Below are positions 61,888 through 64,000 of a stretch of 64,000 bases of DNA, piece by piece; the first letter of the stretch is position 1, and every line of letters starts with the position of its first letter. A program made the translations under genes and the position numbers. The stretch lies in assembly GCF_003122325.1 (NCBI RefSeq), contig NZ_QFBC01000013.1, positions 124,001-188,000 of the forward strand. Reading direction: 5' to 3'. A model generated the notes under the pieces. It did not search any database. It saw only the letters and a list, made by a program, of their open reading frames with translations, and was not told where the DNA came from. Origin of the DNA: Rhizobium album. Lineage in GTDB: Bacteria; Pseudomonadota; Alphaproteobacteria; Rhizobiales; Rhizobiaceae.

Positions 61888-61912
61888 GGAACATTTTCAA
61901 GGGTTTAAGGTT
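61888..61912 (+). promoter_or_regulatory. EcfG-type stress promoter P9
   Basis: Plus strand GGAAC (61888-61892), 17 bases, GTT (61910-61912). A 134-base leader separates it from the DUF6894 gene. Confidence 0.72.
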
Positions 61913-61936
61913 TTTGTCCCGAGCGTCCGGAGCGAT

Positions 61937-62002
61937 GTCAAGTGGACGCAACAAGCATGTTTTGCGCTTTCACCCTATGGCCAACGTAGCGGCAGTCGAG
62001 CT
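61937..62002 (+). other. Conserved leader segment, copy 2
   Basis: GTCAAGTGGACGC (61937-61949) and a 28-base block at 61975-62002 match the leader at 57037-57115 at 11 of 13 and 24 of 28 positions. Both follow an EcfG-type promoter and precede a small gene. Confidence 0.5.
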
Positions 62003-62046
62003 TTGTACTTGTTTCGCTCCGGATCTCGCCATCAAGGAGCAAATGC

Positions 62047-62292
62047 ATGCCAAATTACTATTTCCGAACGTTGGAGCGGAACGGTGGACGAGAGGTCCAC
62101 GAAACGGCTGTCGAACTTCCAGACGAGGCCGCAGCAATTGCCGAAGCGCGCATTATACTGGGAGAAATGGCTGGCGACGGCCTGCCTCACAGCTCAATCA
62201 ACATGATGTCTGTTGAAGTCCTGGACGAACATCTGCAGCCGCTAATTGAGGTCCGCCTCACAGTGGAGGACATTCCCAAGCCTCACGCTTGA
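62047..62292 (+). CDS. DUF6894-family small protein, 81 aa
   Basis: From ATG 62047, with AAGGAGCAA in front. YYFRTLERNGGREVHETAVE, then DEAAAIAEARIILGEMAGDG, matches the paralogue at 56447-56692 and the fragment at 48680. The fold is a beta-hairpin plus long helix; the function is unknown. It lies behind stress promoter P9. Confidence 0.82.
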   Translation: MPNYYFRTLERNGGREVHETAVELPDEAAAIAEARIILGEMAGDGLPHSSINMMSVEVLDEHLQPLIEVRLTVEDIPKPHA

Positions 62293-62443
62293 TAGGCAAA
62301 AGCCAGCCCTCATCAATGGATTGGCAACCAGCCGCAGGCAAAATCCATTCAGCCTGGGCTCGTGCGAAGCCCTGAAACGTCGGTAATGGCGGCAAGCGTG
62401 CAGATCGCGCAGCGGTCCCAACTCGATTTTAAGGAAATGACTG

Positions 62444-63223
62444 ATGGCTCAAGGATGTAGTGGCTGCCGTGACGGGGCGGATTTTGTCTTGCCCTTCTCA
62501 ATGGCTTTCCAGCCGATTGTCGACATCACAAGCTCCAGGGTTTTCGCGCATGAAGCGCTGGTACGTGGGCCTCAAGGTGAAGGCGCCGGATCCGTGCTTT
62601 CGAAGGTAGAGCTCGCCAACCGCTATGCTTTCGATCAGCAATGCCGGGTCAAGGCGATCGAGTTGGCCGCCGTCCTTTTCCCTGCAGACCAGGACACCTG
62701 CCTTTCGATCAATTTCATGCCCAACGCTGTCTACGAACCTCGGGCATGCATCCGACTCACGCTCGCAACGGCCGTGAAAACCGGGTTTCCCCTCAAAAAC
62801 ATCATCTTCGAATTTACCGAAAATGAGCAGTTGGACACGGCGCATGTGCTCAATATCTTGAGCACTTACAAGGACATGGGCTTTAAAACCGCCTTGGATG
62901 ATTTTGGCGCCGGCCATGCTGGGTTGGGCCTTCTAACACATTTCCAGCCCGATATCGTCAAGCTCGATATGAACATGATCAGGGGGATCGACACGGACGG
63001 GGTACGACGAACCATTGTCAAGCACACGTTGCACATGCTTCAAGATCTTGGGATCCAACCGATTTGTGAAGGTGTCGAAACCGTCGGGGAACTTTCGGTC
63101 CTGCAGGAGTTGGGAGTTCGGCTTATCCAGGGCTATGCGCTAGCCAAGCCCAGCTTCGAAAGCCTCGCACAGCCATTGTCGGCTGCCGCCCTGATAGGTG
63201 AGACTGCTAAATCCACTTTTTAG
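62444..63223 (+). CDS. Stand-alone EAL-domain protein (cyclic-di-GMP phosphodiesterase)
   Basis: 259 residues from ATG 62444, with AAGGAAATG in front. The EAL signature is AHEALVRGPQG near residue 35. Further catalytic residues are in FEFTENEQ, DDFGAGHAGLGLL, DIVKLDMNMI and CEGVET, so the active site looks complete. The N-terminus MAQGCSGCRDGADF has a Cys-x-x-Cys that could bind metal or sense redox. No sensor domain is fused. Confidence 0.9.
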   Translation: MAQGCSGCRDGADFVLPFSMAFQPIVDITSSRVFAHEALVRGPQGEGAGSVLSKVELANRYAFDQQCRVKAIELAAVLFPADQDTCLSINFMPNAVYEPRACIRLTLATAVKTGFPLKNIIFEFTENEQLDTAHVLNILSTYKDMGFKTALDDFGAGHAGLGLLTHFQPDIVKLDMNMIRGIDTDGVRRTIVKHTLHMLQDLGIQPICEGVETVGELSVLQELGVRLIQGYALAKPSFESLAQPLSAAALIGETAKSTF

Positions 63224-63264
63224 TGAGCGTACGATTTAAGCACCCTCTATGAGACACTTTCAGC

Positions 63265-63726
63265 TCAGTCTTTTTTGTCTTCTACCTTGCGTTTGTCAGG
63301 GTAGCCGATCGCGACATCCCGTTCTCGGGTATAACTTGGAAATCGGGGAAGGGCGTCGGCAAAATCTACCCAGGGTAATTTCATGCGCCAGGAGCCATGC
63401 GCGACAGGCTTAAAGCGCTCAGGATGATCCATAAACCCAATTGTTATCCGAATCTCGTTTCTGAGTCCCGCATCGACGTAACTTATGGATGATCCGCAAT
63501 CCGGGCAAAACCCTCGTTCGATGCCAGGTGTCTTACTGAAGGTTCTTGGCCCCTTGTTGGTGAACGCAACTTTGTCTTTCGGGTACCCGATCCAAACTGT
63601 GAGGGGGCCGCCTATCGCCTTTCTGCAGTCATCGTCATGATCGTAATTGATCCAGAAGGGTTCACCCTCCAATTCCGCTACGATCGCTCCGCAAAAACAC
63701 GATCCTCGCTCAAAGCGCACCGCCAT
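63265..63726 (-). CDS. GFA-family (glutathione-dependent formaldehyde-activating-like) protein
   Basis: 153 residues from ATG 63726. The first cysteine pair is GSCFCGAIVAELEG, the second CPDCGSSISY. The CxxC-type zinc sites and central region place it in the GFA fold. The middle cysteines of the family (usually HCxxC) are here replaced by HDDDCRKA, leaving one cysteine, so the catalytic zinc site may be altered. The family name overstates what is known; formaldehyde activity is doubtful for most members. Confidence 0.85.
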   Translation of the reverse strand: MAVRFERGSCFCGAIVAELEGEPFWINYDHDDDCRKAIGGPLTVWIGYPKDKVAFTNKGPRTFSKTPGIERGFCPDCGSSISYVDAGLRNEIRITIGFMDHPERFKPVAHGSWRMKLPWVDFADALPRFPSYTRERDVAIGYPDKRKVEDKKD

Positions 63727-63832
63727 TTCGGACTTCCTTCGTAAATTGAAGCTGCGCCCAGGTTGGACCCCAGAGGATGGAACTGCAATGCCATAGCGGT
63801 CTGGATCTCCTACCGGCTCGGCGAGTTGCCAA

Positions 63833-64000
63833 TCAAGCCGACCGAAGAAAATCTTCCGCAGACATCAACTCGAGCTGTACCGAGAAACGGTCGCCCAGCA
63901 GTTTTAGGGAGGCATCATGCGTACTATCCGCGCTGCTGCAGACCGCATCGCTGAGAACAATGGTCCGGTAGCCGTGATCGATCGAGCCCAACACGGTGGC
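63833..64000 (-). CDS. Isochorismatase-family cysteine hydrolase, C-terminal part
   Basis: The frame enters from the right edge and ends at TGA 63833. DHGYRTIVLSDAVCSSADST, then HDASLKLLGDRFSVQLEL, is the C-terminal third of isochorismatase-like hydrolases; the catalytic Asp/Lys/Cys part lies outside. The short frames annotated on the plus strand here are antisense shadows. Confidence 0.72.
   Translation of the reverse strand, partial: ATVLGSIDHGYRTIVLSDAVCSSADSTHDASLKLLGDRFSVQLELMSAEDFLRSA

Noticed and set aside
1-64000. CRISPR arrays, tRNA or rRNA genes, prophage or conjugation modules
   Set aside because: No regularly spaced repeats, cloverleaf sequences, rRNA segments or phage/conjugation proteins were recognised by reading; no software was run.

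Overview
The window looks like chromosome or a large replicon of a Rhizobiales bacterium, most likely Rhizobiaceae. The evidence is a high-GC left part, many FCD-type GntR regulators next to ABC uptake and catabolic operons, DUF1476, HWE-type histidine kinases, EcfG-type promoters and Rhizobiales-style intergenic repeats. No rRNA, tRNA, CRISPR array or replication origin was recognised.

Positions 1-36,900 are a mosaic of catabolic operons. In order they are: an AraC regulator fragment and a DUF2000 gene; an FtsK-type translocase without membrane segments; an Lrp regulator facing a diaminopropionate ammonia-lyase/amidohydrolase operon (3.5-6.5 kb); a complete non-phosphorylating 6-deoxyhexose (probably L-fucose) module with dehydrogenases, mutarotase, lactonase, UxaA-type dehydratase, GntR regulator and a ribose-type ABC importer (6.6-16.9 kb); a cupin-XRE regulator with a GNAT acetyltransferase and a small DMT permease (17.3-18.9 kb); an M20 amidohydrolase (19-20.2 kb); an esterase and a polyamine-type ABC importer with gamma-glutamyltransferase, IclR, two NylB/beta-lactamase-fold hydrolases, GntR, a gamma-glutamyl-amine ligase and a MOSC-ferredoxin reductase fusion (20.4-34.6 kb); and a GntR/DHDPS-family aldolase pair (34.9-36.8 kb). 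Several of these units carry their own repeated palindromic operators, which group genes into putative regulons.

Positions 36,900-38,500 hold decayed insertion sequences: a frameshifted ISL3-type transposase joined to a truncated IS66-type orfA. They form a boundary between the two halves.

Positions 38,800-64,000 have a different character: lower GC, many short genes, several broken genes, signalling proteins and stress-type proteins. Nine promoter-like sequences of the form GGAAC, 17 (once 18) bases, GTT lie just upstream of these small genes on both strands. They match the consensus for the alphaproteobacterial general stress sigma factor EcfG/RpoE2. The genes behind them include a Zn alcohol dehydrogenase/SDR pair, DUF2382 proteins, a membrane protein with a DUF892 ferritin-like protein, DUF6894 proteins and small hydrophilic proteins. 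Two HWE/HisKA_2 histidine kinases, a PAS-GGDEF-EAL protein, an EAL protein and a frameshifted diguanylate cyclase are interspersed. The region reads as a general-stress-response accessory island under erosion: NRAMP, TadG-like, diguanylate cyclase and DUF892 genes all carry stops or frameshifts. The window ends inside an isochorismatase-family gene.
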